This document shows, piece by piece, positions 36,131 through 48,700 of a DNA stretch of 64,000 nt (the stretch's first letter is position 1; each line of letters opens with the position of its first letter). The DNA lies in NCBI RefSeq assembly GCF_041296385.1, contig NC_091013.1, positions 67,983,563-68,047,562 on the forward strand, given 5' to 3'. Source of the stretch: Aphelocoma coerulescens. Its lineage: Eukaryota; Chordata; Aves; Passeriformes; Corvidae. A model generated the notes under the pieces. That model was given only the letters and a program-made list of their open reading frames with translations, was not told the origin of the DNA and did no database searches. The translations under genes and the position numbers were made by a program.

Positions 36131-37140
36131 GTTGCTGTTTTTAAAAATCCTCAAGAAGACCTTGAGAGCAAGCATAACACTCATGCCTAAGATTCACCTG
36201 CTGGATATTTCTGTACTGCTGGCAGTGAGTTACATCCAGGCAATTCTTTGCTATCAGAAATATTACCATGTGGTTTATATGTCCCATAAACTCTTTGTTA
36301 CATTATTTATTGATGAAGTCAAATATAACCCAAAAGATATTTCTTGCCTTTATTTCTTGTAGATCACATCTCCTAAACTGGTATGAAGTGGCAGAAATAT
36401 CACAGCATAACAATGTAGTGAATCAGTTGTATTATTTTACAGTATGCAGCAGAGGAGACGAAAGCTCCACTATTACAGAACATGGATTTTTTTTTTTCTG
36501 TTTTACATGATAAAGAGTCCAGATAAATACCAGAGATAAATCAGTGACAAAAAAATGTGTGCCAGTAACTGTTTTTCTGGATGCCCAAGGGCTGCCAGCT
36601 TTGTGTGTGCTGTACTTGGCTGACAGCACTAATCTCAGCTGCTTCTGAAAGCTGTGTGGAAGAAGAAGCCTGGCAGGGTACAAGAGGGAGGCAGTGGAGA
36701 TCAGGCTCTTTCAAAGTGAGAAAATATTAGAAGCGCCATGCTGGGATTTGGGTGGGTCAATTCAGCAGCTGTCCTGCATAACAGCTGGGTTCATGCCAGA
36801 ACATTTTGTATGGCCCTGTGCCTTCACTGACTGTAGGGGACAGAGCCATAGTAAACTTGGCTTTGCATGAGCTGACAAGGTGACAGCTGACAGTGGAAAT
36901 TATGCTGGTAACAGAACAGCCCCATCGAGTTACTGGGCTGTTGTCATTAAGACATCATTTTCTTAGTTCTACATGCTTCCCAGCATGTAGTTTCAGTAGT
37001 TCCATAAATATCTGGGGTTAGGAGTCAGTTCAACCAACAGTTGCTTTTAAGAAATCAGTTGTCTAGGCTAAAGCATGCTTGTGTTTCCTTTTAAATCACT
37101 AGTTATACTGATTATAAAGTACAGTGTATAGAGTACACCT

Positions 37141-37167
37141 GGTTTGGTTTGGTTTAGTTTGGTTTTT
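37141..37167. repeat. (GGTTT)n pentanucleotide repeat
   Basis: About five GGTTT units with one substitution (GGTTTAGTTT). A short microsatellite. Confidence 0.8.
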
Positions 37168-40100
37168 AAATGACCTGCTATTAAGAAAAAAATGAATTAA
37201 TCTCAAGAGGAACTTCTCTATTTACTAGATGAAAAGCCAAGGGGAACATATAAATTCACCCTGGAGTAGCGACTACTCAGCTGAATCTCTGTCCAGGCTG
37301 CACTGATGATAACAACTGTGTCTCCTGTACCTATAAGAGGAGTGTGGAAACATTAACCTCTGCAGACACTTAACATATCCTATTCCAGATTCCTACTCCA
37401 TATCCTATGACAGAGGCTGTCACTTTCAGATGGCCAAAGTCATCCACGTGAATCCCATCTCAGACACTTGTATGGATGGCACTAGTAAAAACATATGAAG
37501 AAAAACACCAAGTCTCTATCTCCTTATGTGAGTTCATTGACTTGGGTGAGGCTACTCTGATTCACTCGAGTGGAACCCATGAATTATTAAGTTGTGCTCT
37601 CACTGCGTGTTTGGGAGTGAGGGACGCTTGTCTGGTCACCGGATGGTGTCCTTACTTCTCAGAATGAGAAATGGCAAGGCCACTCAAGTTCCCCCAGCCT
37701 CTAATAAATTTCCCTCATGGCGACTCAGTGTCTTCTATAACACGGCCTAAGTAAACATCCAGCAGAAAAGAAATCCTATTAACTTCAAACAACTGTGGAT
37801 GAGATTCCCAGTTTGTGTGTATGACCTATGGCAAACCAAAGTGTTTGTTGCCTCAGCAACTCAGATAAGTTTCTAAGAGAGGACCAAAGGAGTATGTCTG
37901 TCTGAAGGACAAATTATCTTGCATCAGCTTTACTTTTCCGGATGAAAAATTCCTGACCCACAGGACCTTTGGCCATAAAACAACAAGAAGGACATTAAAC
38001 ATGAAATGGATTTCTTTCCGTCTTTATTGAAACGTGATGGCTTTGTTAATAAATCTCTCCTTTGAATGGGAGCTAAGACAAGGTGTGTGGTCTGTAATTA
38101 TCATGATTAGCCAGTTTCCAATCTTCCACAAATCTCAGGGTTTATCTGTGGGGGAATTTTTACTGATACTTCTGTGAATAGTTTGAAGGAAAAACTCAGC
38201 AGTGTAGGGTATGGCTGTAACTACATTATTTTCATCTCTGTCTTTGGGCATTTGACTCTCAGCCTGTGTAGCATAATTCCAAACACTTTCCTCAGCTCAG
38301 AGTGGAAATAAAATTGTGTTATGTCCTCTTTGCAAATCACACACTTCTCTGCTTCCTGGTTTGTTTCCCAAGAAAAACTCTACTATCGCAGGAGAAGATA
38401 TGTTCTTACTGGAAAAAAAGTTATCATTTGAAGTCAATGTAAACTCCCTAAAATTGCTAAGAGCTAAAATAAATGTGTATTTTATGTCTCTAAACTGGTT
38501 TAGGATGTTTGGCAAAATTGGATTTTCTTTAGCATTGTATAGATTGTATTAATGTGTTTCCATACATTTATGGGTTCCCAAAGACCTGAGCAGTCAGATC
38601 ATGTGAATGAGACACGGAGCTCCTTCTTCCTGAGGAGTAGGCAAGCACGGTTGTGGGTCAGAAAGCACAGGGCACATTTCTTCATTTGGATAGATATAGC
38701 AGCAAATAAAGATAAAATAGGTCAGTTTGAGAGTTGCTGTGAAACAAGATGTGACCAGAGGAAGGCACAGATCTCTCACAAAGGCCTTCCAGTCAGATTC
38801 ATTCTGCACACGTGGTCGCCCTTGGGGGCTGTGGCTGGGTGCTGCTTTGAAGAGCAGGAGGCTCTTAACTGGTGGGATCCTTTGGACACGGGGATGAGCA
38901 ATGCCTCAGAGCTGCTGGCTCCAGGACAGCACGGAACAGCCGCTCCCCTTCTCCATACGCACCCTGTCAGGCAGGGCTGTGGGTAAGCCAGGTGACCTGC
39001 CACAGAGCCACTGCTGCAGCCTGGGGCACCAGGCAGTGTGGGGGCTTTCAGCTAATGCACAAACAGAAGGGATGGCCGGGCTGTGGGGGAGGTGGAAACG
39101 GGAATTAATTGTGAATCTCGAGCTCAGTGTGCATGCATGAATGCTCAGACCTGAATGACTTCCACAACTGCGCTTCAGAACTTGTCAAGTGAGAAAGAGG
39201 AGACTTTTCCTCCCCATTTTTCGATATACTTTAATGTTTTTATTATCATCTGACAACTCAGTTACAGTTTGCCATTGAAAAGCTTTGCATTGCATTCATT
39301 ACAGAGAGCTGGCACCTAAATGTAATAATTATCCTTATTCAGTAAAATACCTACATTCCACAGAATCACAGACAAGTCACAAACAAAACCTATCAGTAGT
39401 TTTAATCACATAATTCATGTAGCTGGGCTTTACAGATAAATCTCCTGAAAAAATTCTTCTGCAAGGAAAGAGCATGTTTAAAGTGGAGAGAATAAATGAG
39501 AAGACGTGTGTTGAAGCAGGCTCTCTCATTAATTTCTTTATTGTTAGATTTTTTCATGATTTTTCCTCAAATAAAATATTTCAGAAAGTGTTTCAAAAAA
39601 GGAAGTGTTTCAGGGAAAAAAGGACAGTTAAGAAATGTTACTTTTCCAGCACCCACAGAGAAAGCAAGAAAAATCTCCCTGGCTCCAGAAATCCATTTGC
39701 ACAATTTTTCCTTTGTCTATCCAAGTGCTACTTTTGGTAAAATTTTATATTTGTTTATTACTTCACACAGAAACAGAGGTGAGGAAGGTGACAAGCACTC
39801 CTGATTAGGTCTATTTCAGACACTTCATGTAAAGATTAAATTTTAGAGAAATGGGTTTTCTGCTGCCCAAACTTCTATTTATTAGGATATGTTTTGAACA
39901 GAGCTCTCTGAACTGTGTTAAATACTGACTATTTGAAAAAAAAAAGAAAAGAAGCTCCTAACTACATAGTGCACTGAGCTATGGGATGTGGAATGGTATA
40001 TGGGACCATGCTTGTAGGGACAGCAGTAAGGAACTGTATATATAAGGTGCTAACTACGTGTCTTACATACTGGCTGGTCATTACTGGTGGAACTTGAGGA

Positions 40101-43100
40101 AACTAAATGTAATACTTCTACATAAAAGGTAAAAAACTCCCAGAAAACCACTGTATTTTCACACATCTGCATCCTCTTCTACCTCCCTCAAGCAGACACA
40201 GTAGAAAACAGAAATTGAGACAGAGAGAAAAATACAGATTCCTGGGAATTTATGGAAAACCTGTTGGCTTAAGGCAATTGTAGGTTTATGGACCTTGGCT
40301 TAAAGCCTCATTGATGATGGGGTGTGAAGAGAGAGAGAACATTTCATTTGTATGCCAGACTTCCCTAGGCAGGATTTGAGGGTAGGACAAAGGCACTGCT
40401 TTCTCTCAAAGCTGACAATTGGGTCAGTGTGGCTGTATTCTTTAGCTATTCAACATTTGTTCTCCCTTCCCTTTTCTTCCCTTTCACCTTTCCATTCGAG
40501 ACATGACCAAGAGTGTCCATGCTTTAAGGCTAAAAATATTAGCAGTTTCCATGTGCTGATACTCCCCAACGTCCATTCCCTAATGCCATGGTTTTCAGCA
40601 GAGCATAGAACCCAGGGCTCAGCCTCCTATGTACATGGAAGTTCTAGAAACCAAAGCAAAACAATGCCTTAGGTTGCCTAAATTATCTATGAATCGGACA
40701 CAGAGAGACAAATTCATAAGGTTGATGATATGTGGATACTTGGATATGATGATAGTGGAACTTGTGCCAATCCAGACACTTTTGCAACACCAAATTAGAT
40801 TCTGACCTCCACCATTTTATAGTGGCTGTGCACTTAATTAGCAGGCTGAGCATAACCCTACCCTGTACTGGCAACTCTGAGCAGTAAAAAAGGCTTCAAG
40901 GAGACCTCAAATGAAAAATAAAGGTAATACTCAACAGCTTTTTATTAAAACATTTTAAATGTGTATTATCTTTTTACTGTTTATGAGGCCTTTAGGGTAT
41001 TCTCTCTCACACTGTTGAAATTTATCACCCTTATTTTTTTTTTTAACTTGGCTGTTGGATTGTAAAATGAAAGGTTCTAAAACAATAAAATCATTGGCTT
41101 GTGTTATATAATTGGAGAAATTCAGAAAGCAGGAACCAATCTGTATCAATGCATGTAAAATATTCCTAATTGACACACAAGCCTTGCTTCCATTCATCAA
41201 CGAATTCAGCTTTCCTTATTCTGTTCTTCAGTTAATTTAAACCTGTCACAGTTTTAGAGCACGGAGAGCAAAGGGAAGGCAAACTGGTGGCACATTTGTC
41301 AGATCTGGTATACATGCCAGAAGAGGACATTTCATGTGACATGAAAGGTTCTGCCACCTTTGGCTTAAAGACTCATCCAAGCCTTCTGGTGCCACTCAGT
41401 GACAACTACCACCTTGTAATAGTGGAAGCTAAAGCAAAAATTAATGGAACATGAAGGTACAACAGGATTATTCTTTCAAACTAAGAACCATGTTCTGAGC
41501 TAATTACAGTTAACACACAGTGGGAAGGAGAAAACCAGAATTATATAGAATTTCCTTCCTGATCTACTCCATTTTGTCTACACTCAATCTGCAGTTTTTA
41601 ATTCTGGTAGAGCAACAGAATAAGGTAACAGAATAAAATTCACATGGTCTCTTACATCAGGTACCAAAAGTTCAGTCTTCTAAGAAAGCATAGGCCCAAG
41701 TGTATCCATATTGCTCTTCCTTTTTGCCATGCATACAGTTAGGAAGGAACAGTGTCTCCTCTGTCCCAGTGTCTCAAACAGCCAAGCAATAGAGAACTCC
41801 ATTGCCCTGTGGCTAAGCCTGTGGCCACTAAAAAGATGGGTGACAGATGAGCTTCGTAGGCAGAGATTTTTATGCTATAGCATACATGTAAATAATACAT
41901 GTAAAACACAGCATCAGCTAATATTTTCTGGGATGTCTGAAGAATGAAGCAGCTGAGAAGGAATTAAAATTATTAGTGTGCAACAAAATGTGCATTTATT
42001 ACACCAATGTACCAGTTCAAAACTTCAAATAATTGATTTTATTTTCCAGCCAAAAATTGTCCAATTTACACTTTAATAATAATTTCTGGAATGTAATTTT
42101 ATCATAATTTTGTATTTTTTTTTATTCCTTGGCAACTTTTTAGGGGAAACTAGATTTAACTCTTGGTGGTTTAGGATTTTTCCAGATTGTTTACAATTTT
42201 CCTCCATTTTGTAAACACTACAGAAGAAATTATTTTTAAATACTAGAATTGACTATGTAAATTCTGTAAGGGTTTTGTTTTTATTTATTTATTTGACTGT
42301 GTAACTCAATTGCATCTGAATAGCATCCAGATATGAGTAAATCTATGCATAAACACAAAACCCAGAAGAAATCCTAACAAAACTGGGCCAATGACAATGT
42401 GTTTTGTCCAGGACTCTGATCTAGACCAGGACTGTGATAATGCACAGCTGAACTCTCTTCAGCTCACACACAAATGAAGACACCACAAAGGTTTGCCATG
42501 CTTCTTTCAAATCCCAAAACACCCCTGGCATGTGATCAGGCAAAAGGATGCCACAGCTTCCAAAGAATCATTTTCTTCAACCTTATATATGAAAAAATAG
42601 GAGACTTATGTAGCCTCTGATATGGCTGTAAAATCTTTTACAAAAGCTTAGAAATTTTTGTTGTTTTTTTGCCTACTTAACTCAAAAACATGATGGGTTT
42701 CAATCACAAAGTTAATCTCTGGAGCCAAGAGGTGTCAAATGGGATACCTCCTTTCTTTTGGTCAGGGGAAAATATCCCATGGAACCTGCTTACATTTTGA
42801 CCTCACCTGAACTCCAGATAAGCAATCTCAGAGAGTGCAAGTATGTGCAGTTTCCTGTAACGTGAACTTAAAGGAATTACTGAATGTTTGCTAACCAAAG
42901 TATTGAGTCACTAAGGTGATATGGGAACGACATTATTTAACCAAAAGAATGCTTGTCGTGGTAGATTGCCAGAGGGGAAAAAATGATACCAACTTAAATC
43001 TTTCTAACAACTATAAAGTCCTGTTTAAAAGCATGTTTCCAAAAATCATCAGTGCTATAATTTGTCTGGGCTCTGTACTTCAGTAGTAATGTCCTGCATG

Positions 43101-44646
43101 TTTGCCAGGTGACTGGCACATGGGTGACTCTGATCAATCCTGCTTTCATGGAAGGCAGATGAAGGCAGAATTGTAATATTTGTTGTAGCATTAAATTGTT
43201 CAGGATAATGGCCATAATCACACCAAATTCCAGTGAATTTGTCAACCCTGTGCAAAGGTTAATTGGACATTACTCTAGATTTTGGGACTTTATTTAAAGG
43301 ACTTTCCAAAAATAAGGGATTATTTTGTACATCTCAGCAGGGAAAGTTGCTGACATAACAGCCCTAAAACTGCCAGATGGTATCAGCCATTCATCACTGC
43401 TTAGTCAGACAGAATTAGACAACAACATTTATATACGACCCAGGAAAATACCAACATGCTTTGCAGATGCAAAGAAGGTTCATCTCAGCATCCCTGAAAT
43501 CTCTGAAAACATAAGAATGTTCTGTTCCCTCAGACTGCTCAAATTTGAGGGAGAGGAATTCCAAGGCCTTAGGGAAAAAAGCAAGTGGATGTGTGTTAGT
43601 AGCTTTGTTATAATCAATTATTTGCACATCAGGCAAATCAGATTCTTTCACACCTAGTAATTAATGTGCTGTATGATCCATGTTTCAAACTTTCTCATCT
43701 GTCCATGGCTCTTGTCTCAGTTCTTCTTGCAATGGGGTGCCATCACTTTACTTTGTAGAGGTAATGATCACATCAACAAGCAACAGACAGAAATGAACCA
43801 TCTAAAAGGTTCCTGTATTGTCTGAAGTGGTTGTTTCAAAGCATAACCACTGAAAACAAAAGGTGGGCATATTTCTGCATCTGATGTACAACGGTTTATA
43901 GCAAGTCATGCTCAGAAGGCAACATTCATTTTTTAGTCATCTTCTTGTCTTTCTTTCTTTCTTGCCCTGATGATTTTCCCTTCCTTTCCTTATTTCCTAT
44001 AGCTCTCTGTTTGTTTGCATTGATCTCAGATTTTTGTTGCACAGGTCCCAGCAGTACAAATTGCTAGCACACAACCATACTTCCTACTTCTTTCAATAGT
44101 ACTAATGAAGTTAATCTACTTAAATGGGTTAATCAAGCCCAAAAAGGTAATTCTACCTGTCCAAAAAGTTATGTGAGTGGTCCTATTACTCCCTTGTCAA
44201 CAATTTGAGAGCTGCTGTCTTTGCTCTCTTTCTGTTCTTTATGCTAGAAATAAGAACATTTCCTACCTGTATTCCATTAAAAATAAAAATATTCAAATAT
44301 GTACAGGTGGTATTCAAATGACTTAACTTTGTTTATCTAGAGGTCAAGTTCTTAGTCTAAAATGATTTTCCAAAAGTCAACAGAGAGATAGACCAGCTGC
44401 AGAGAGTTTTCCTACTGATCTACGATGTTTACCTTGAGGGAGGATAAACGGCTCTATAGATATTTAAGTCCCTGCTAACTGCAGAGGTTAATTTACTTAG
44501 CAGTTTAGACTAGATGGCTATTTCAGTTGATGGTTCAGAGAAATAACAGAATATCTACCTCTGTGTCTCTTTGTCTCCTGCCTCTCGCACACTTGATGGC
44601 TTTATTCAAATCCATGATGCATTTTCAGAGAAAAAGTTCTAGAGAC

Positions 44647-45727
44647 TGTATTGGGTTTACATGGCAGGGTTTTGGCAGTGGGAAGGGGCACTTAAGGCCT
44701 GGCTGCAGTAAGAAGATACCAGCAGCTCCCCCATGTCAGACTGAGCCAGCTCCAACCAGCTCCAGGACAGATCCACCACTGGCCAAGGCCCAGCCCATCA
44801 GTGACAGGGGCAGTGCTTCTGTGAAGGGAAAAGAACTGCTGCAAAACAGCAGCAGTAGAGAGGAGTGAGAAAATGGGAGAGGAACAGCCCTGCAGACACC
44901 AAGGTCAGTGAGAAAGAGGAGAAGGAGGTGTGCCCAGTGCTGGAACAGCCTGTGGTACAGACCATGGTGAGGCAGCTGTGCCCCTGCAGCCCAAGGGAGT
45001 CCATGGTGGAGCAGAGATCCACCTGCAGCCCATGGAGGACCCCACTCTGAGCAGGTGGATGCCCCAAAGGAGGCTGTGACCCAGTGAGAAGGCTGTGCTG
45101 GAGCAGGATCCTGGCAGAACCTGTGGTTCTGTGGAGAGTGGAGCCTGTGCTGGAGCACATTTGCTGGCAGGACTTGTGACCCCATGGAGAACCCATGCTG
45201 GAACAGCCTGCTCCTGAAGGACTCTTCCACTCTGTGGAAGGGACCCATACTGGAACAGATTGGGAAGAACTGTAGCCCATGGGAGGGACACACACTGGAG
45301 TTCATGAAGGACAATTTCCAGTCTGTGGGACTGCCTGCTGGAGCAGGGAAGAGTGAGGAGGAAGGAGCACCAGAGACGAGTGATGAACTGACTGCAGCTC
45401 ATTCCCTGTCCCTCTGTACTGCTGTGGTGGAGAGGTAGACAAGTTGGGAGTGAAGCTGAGCCTGGAAGAAGGGAGGGGTGGGGAAAGGTGTGTTTTAAGT
45501 TTGTTCATATTACTCATGATCAACTTGTCATTAATTGTCATTAAACTGAATTATTTTCCCTGAATTGAGTCTGTTTTGCCTGTGACAGTAATTGCTCTCT
45601 AATCTTCCTGTACTTGTCTCAGCCTACAAGTTTTTAATCTTATTTTCTACCCCATTCTATTGATGGAGAGGAACTGATAGAGCACCTTGGTGGGCGCCTG
45701 GCAGCCAGCCAAGGTCGACACTCCACA
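44647..45727 (+). mobile_element. Solo LTR of an endogenous retrovirus (songbird-type family)
   Basis: About 1.08 kb that I recognise as an avian retroviral LTR. It starts TGTATTGGGTTTACATGGCA, has a middle region of imperfect repeats of roughly 50 bases built on CTGGAGCAG and GGGACCCA...CTGGAACAG, then an ATTAAA polyadenylation signal near 45541, and ends GGTGGGCGCCTGGCAGCCAGCC...CACTCCACA, giving the TG...CA ends. GC content exceeds the flanks. No internal retroviral region lies on either side, so it is a solo LTR. Flanking 5-base words (GAGAC and TTAAC) do not match, so no target-site duplication is intact. The family name is from memory only, and class (ERVL- or ERVK-like) is unresolved. 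Open frames of up to 192 codons inside it are a by-product of composition. Confidence 0.75.
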
Positions 45728-48700
45728 TTAACTCAGTTGATATTTTTCCTCTGATAGTGGCCATCATAAGTGAACCAGCATTTAAGCCAGCATTAATCTC
45801 TGGTAGTCACACACACTGGTATCTGCTCTCACAGATGTATGCAGAGAATAAATATTCTTTCAGATATTCTTGTTTAGTTCTGCAGATGAGGAAAATATTT
45901 TTCCTTTGCTGATGCTACTCCTATGCTTTTAGTGGGCCATCTCTTACTTCTTAGTGAAATCTAAGGAGAATTCAAAAAGTGTCCAGTAAGGTCAGTGGGT
46001 TGCATTTTTGCTGTCAAGTCATTTCAGAAAACTACAGTACAGTTGGAGAAAGTTGTTAATCCAAAGAAGACCTGTTATACAAGAGCTGAACTGGCTGAAC
46101 TGAATGTTTGTTTAGATCGTGTCACCAAACTCAGACTTTTAGGACTAAAATTGACAATACCACTCCTTCACTTTTTCTTGAAAAGTTTCCAGGTAATTAC
46201 TTCATGACCAATATCATGTTTCACTACCTCATCATTTCATGCTTGTTCTGAAATAATTGCAAAAAGTACACTTTACCATATGTATTATCTGATGATATAC
46301 TTAATAACTGACATGCAAGTGCAGTGCCTAATGCAGGGTAAGCAGGTACTTGCCCGAATGAGATTTCTCCGTGTGCTTGCTGAAGAATGGAATGTAGATG
46401 GTTCTTTGCTTCCTCCTCGACAGTCTGCAGCTCTCTAATCCTTACATTTCATCTCTTTACATGGATTCACACAAGACAGAGCAGGCAAAGTACACTGCCC
46501 TAAGTAACTATGCAATTAATACCACAAAATCCTAGAACTGGGAGGCTCAGTTTCTAAACACCACATTGCTGGAAAGATATTGAGCAGCGGAACGTGGGTC
46601 AGAAGAGTAATATAAAAATTATGAAAAGAGAGAATCAGTTTGTGGTGGAACACCAGGAGAAATTTGAATAGTTTGGCTAAGGAATCACTAGGAGTAAGAA
46701 ATGATAAGTGAAGTGACTCAAAATATCTAAATGTTGCTAATATTATAGGTAGGATTAGTATAGTGTTAATAGAGGATAACTGAAAGTAAAAGGATGAATT
46801 TATGTAAAGAAGCATGTGGGCAGCCAGCTTCAGAATTCTTGTCAATAAGTTTTGATCAGGCTTTCCTCAGTCTTCAAAAGCCACAAAAATAGAGGGAAAA
46901 GCACAGTTGAGAAATTTTATTTAGTTTATAAATTCTTTAGTTACTAAAATTTCATAAAAAGAAAAATAAAATTAATTTGGAAATTGTAAAAAAATATGTA
47001 TCATACACTTTATACCCCACACAGCTTTCTAAGTTTATGAAGTGATGTAAGTAAAATTTGAAAAATTAGAGATAGCAAATGAGGCAGCAGATGAACATAG
47101 CACGGAGATATGAGACTGAATGTAGGGCAGAATCAAAGATTTGACTTTCAGAGAAGGTATAATGTGATGAATGGTGCTTCAGGATGATCATAGATGAATT
47201 AGGTTGTCAACCCATTCAGTTTACTTCTAGTGAAACCTGTCATGATTAGGCTTAGTTTGACTAGGTACTACTACTGAGACAGCACTTAGCCCCTCTGGTC
47301 TGTTCAGGAGTCAGAGAGAGAAGAAAGTCCAAGTGAGGAGGGATAAAACCTAGATTAGGTGACTGATAGCCAAGATGGACAGCACCAGTTAAACCATGCA
47401 CATAGATAATGTATATGTTGTTGTATTTGTCAAGATGACTAACTAAACTCTTATGGATAACAAATACATTTATTGATATTAGGACAGTATTATATATTTA
47501 CTAATCCCAGACAAATTGATTTATTCATAATGATTCTTAAAAATTATTTATTTGAGGGAGTAATAATACTTTAGATCCTATCTGCAGAGATTACCAGAAA
47601 TCTGCCTACCCCAAGTTCCTAAGACTAATAAAGGGAAAGTGAATCCCCATGCTTACATTATTTTAATAACTGTTAACAAAAATAAAGGTTTTTTATCATG
47701 TGTTTTCAGGCCTTTGTTGCCACCTTCTGGTTTTAATAAATATGTGTAGCTCCACAACAGCTGAGCCAGCTACTGTAGCTGTCAGGTCGACATCTTACCA
47801 AATCTTATCAAATCTCCATGTTTGTCATACATATAATACAGCAGTAGGTTTTGCTTTAATCATTCCTTGTCCTCAGGATAGAAAGTGTCCTTTTCACAAA
47901 GCAAACACAGACAACCAGAGACAAAAAAATCCATTACTTAGCAGTCAACTCAAAACAGAATATATGAAGAGTTTAAACTTTACTAACTAAGCTCCGAAAT
48001 GCACCTGTGTGACAAAAATCTGTGGTTGTTCTTCCAGACAAGCATTTACATGTACTAGAAGCAAATAATTATGCTAATTTTGCATGACTGTATGTAAACA
48101 AGGTTTTCATAATATGGAGTTTGTTTTGAAGACAATATTTAAGGAGATAAGCTAAAAACATTGTATTTAATCAAATGTAACTGCCAGAAGCAATCACCTC
48201 TACCTGTTGTATGAAGGCTCTGCTCTGAGCGGCAGTACACACCCAAAGCACCTGAACACTGGATTCCCAATCCTGATGCTCTACCTTATGCTGTGCATCT
48301 GGAGGACTGGAAGCAGAGTGCCCTGCTCCATGTGCATGTGGAGTTATGCCAAATCTATCAGTTGCTAACCTGTTTTTCTACTGAAGAGAAAACATAGTAC
48401 AGTCATGATTCAGCTCCCCAGACAGCTCAAGCTTGATTCACCCAATGGTGCACTGCTGTTGATTATTACTCTTCTGCCAGCTACTCACTAGAGCGCTTAC
48501 ACAGTCTGGACAAGAGTTACTATAGAATTCACCACTCAGGCAACAAAGTTGCTCCTCTTGTCCACCTGGGCCTTCTCCAAAAAATACAGCTAATATTTTC
48601 AATTTTTAGAAGTGATGTGGAGTCTTCAGTGCTTTAATGCTGCAGTATATTATGTTAAAAATGGTTTATTTTTTTTCTGTTTTTAGGGGATTACCTCTTA

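Larger units (their letters stand above)
29641..44646. other. Intergenic DNA, no gene seen
   Basis: About 15 kb of AT-rich DNA. The longest open frames are 137 codons (plus, 32680-33093, with a hydrophobic C-terminal stretch) and 144 codons (plus, 38552-38986); neither resembles a known family. A somewhat GC-richer patch lies at about 38800-39080. Simple repeats are at 35842-35870, 36086-36130 and 37141-37167. The word CACAGAATCACAGA at about 39360 resembles a reverse CR1 tail, but nothing CR1-like follows. Confidence 0.7.

Noticed and set aside
39358..39375. CACAGAATCACAGA, like the reverse 3' tail of CR1
   Set aside because: The following sequence does not show the CR1 words (ggttgga, ggacct), so the match is too short to call.
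44736..45314. 192-codon minus-strand frame and overlapping 165-codon frames
   Set aside because: They run antisense through the repeated middle of the LTR, with no retroviral gene motifs.
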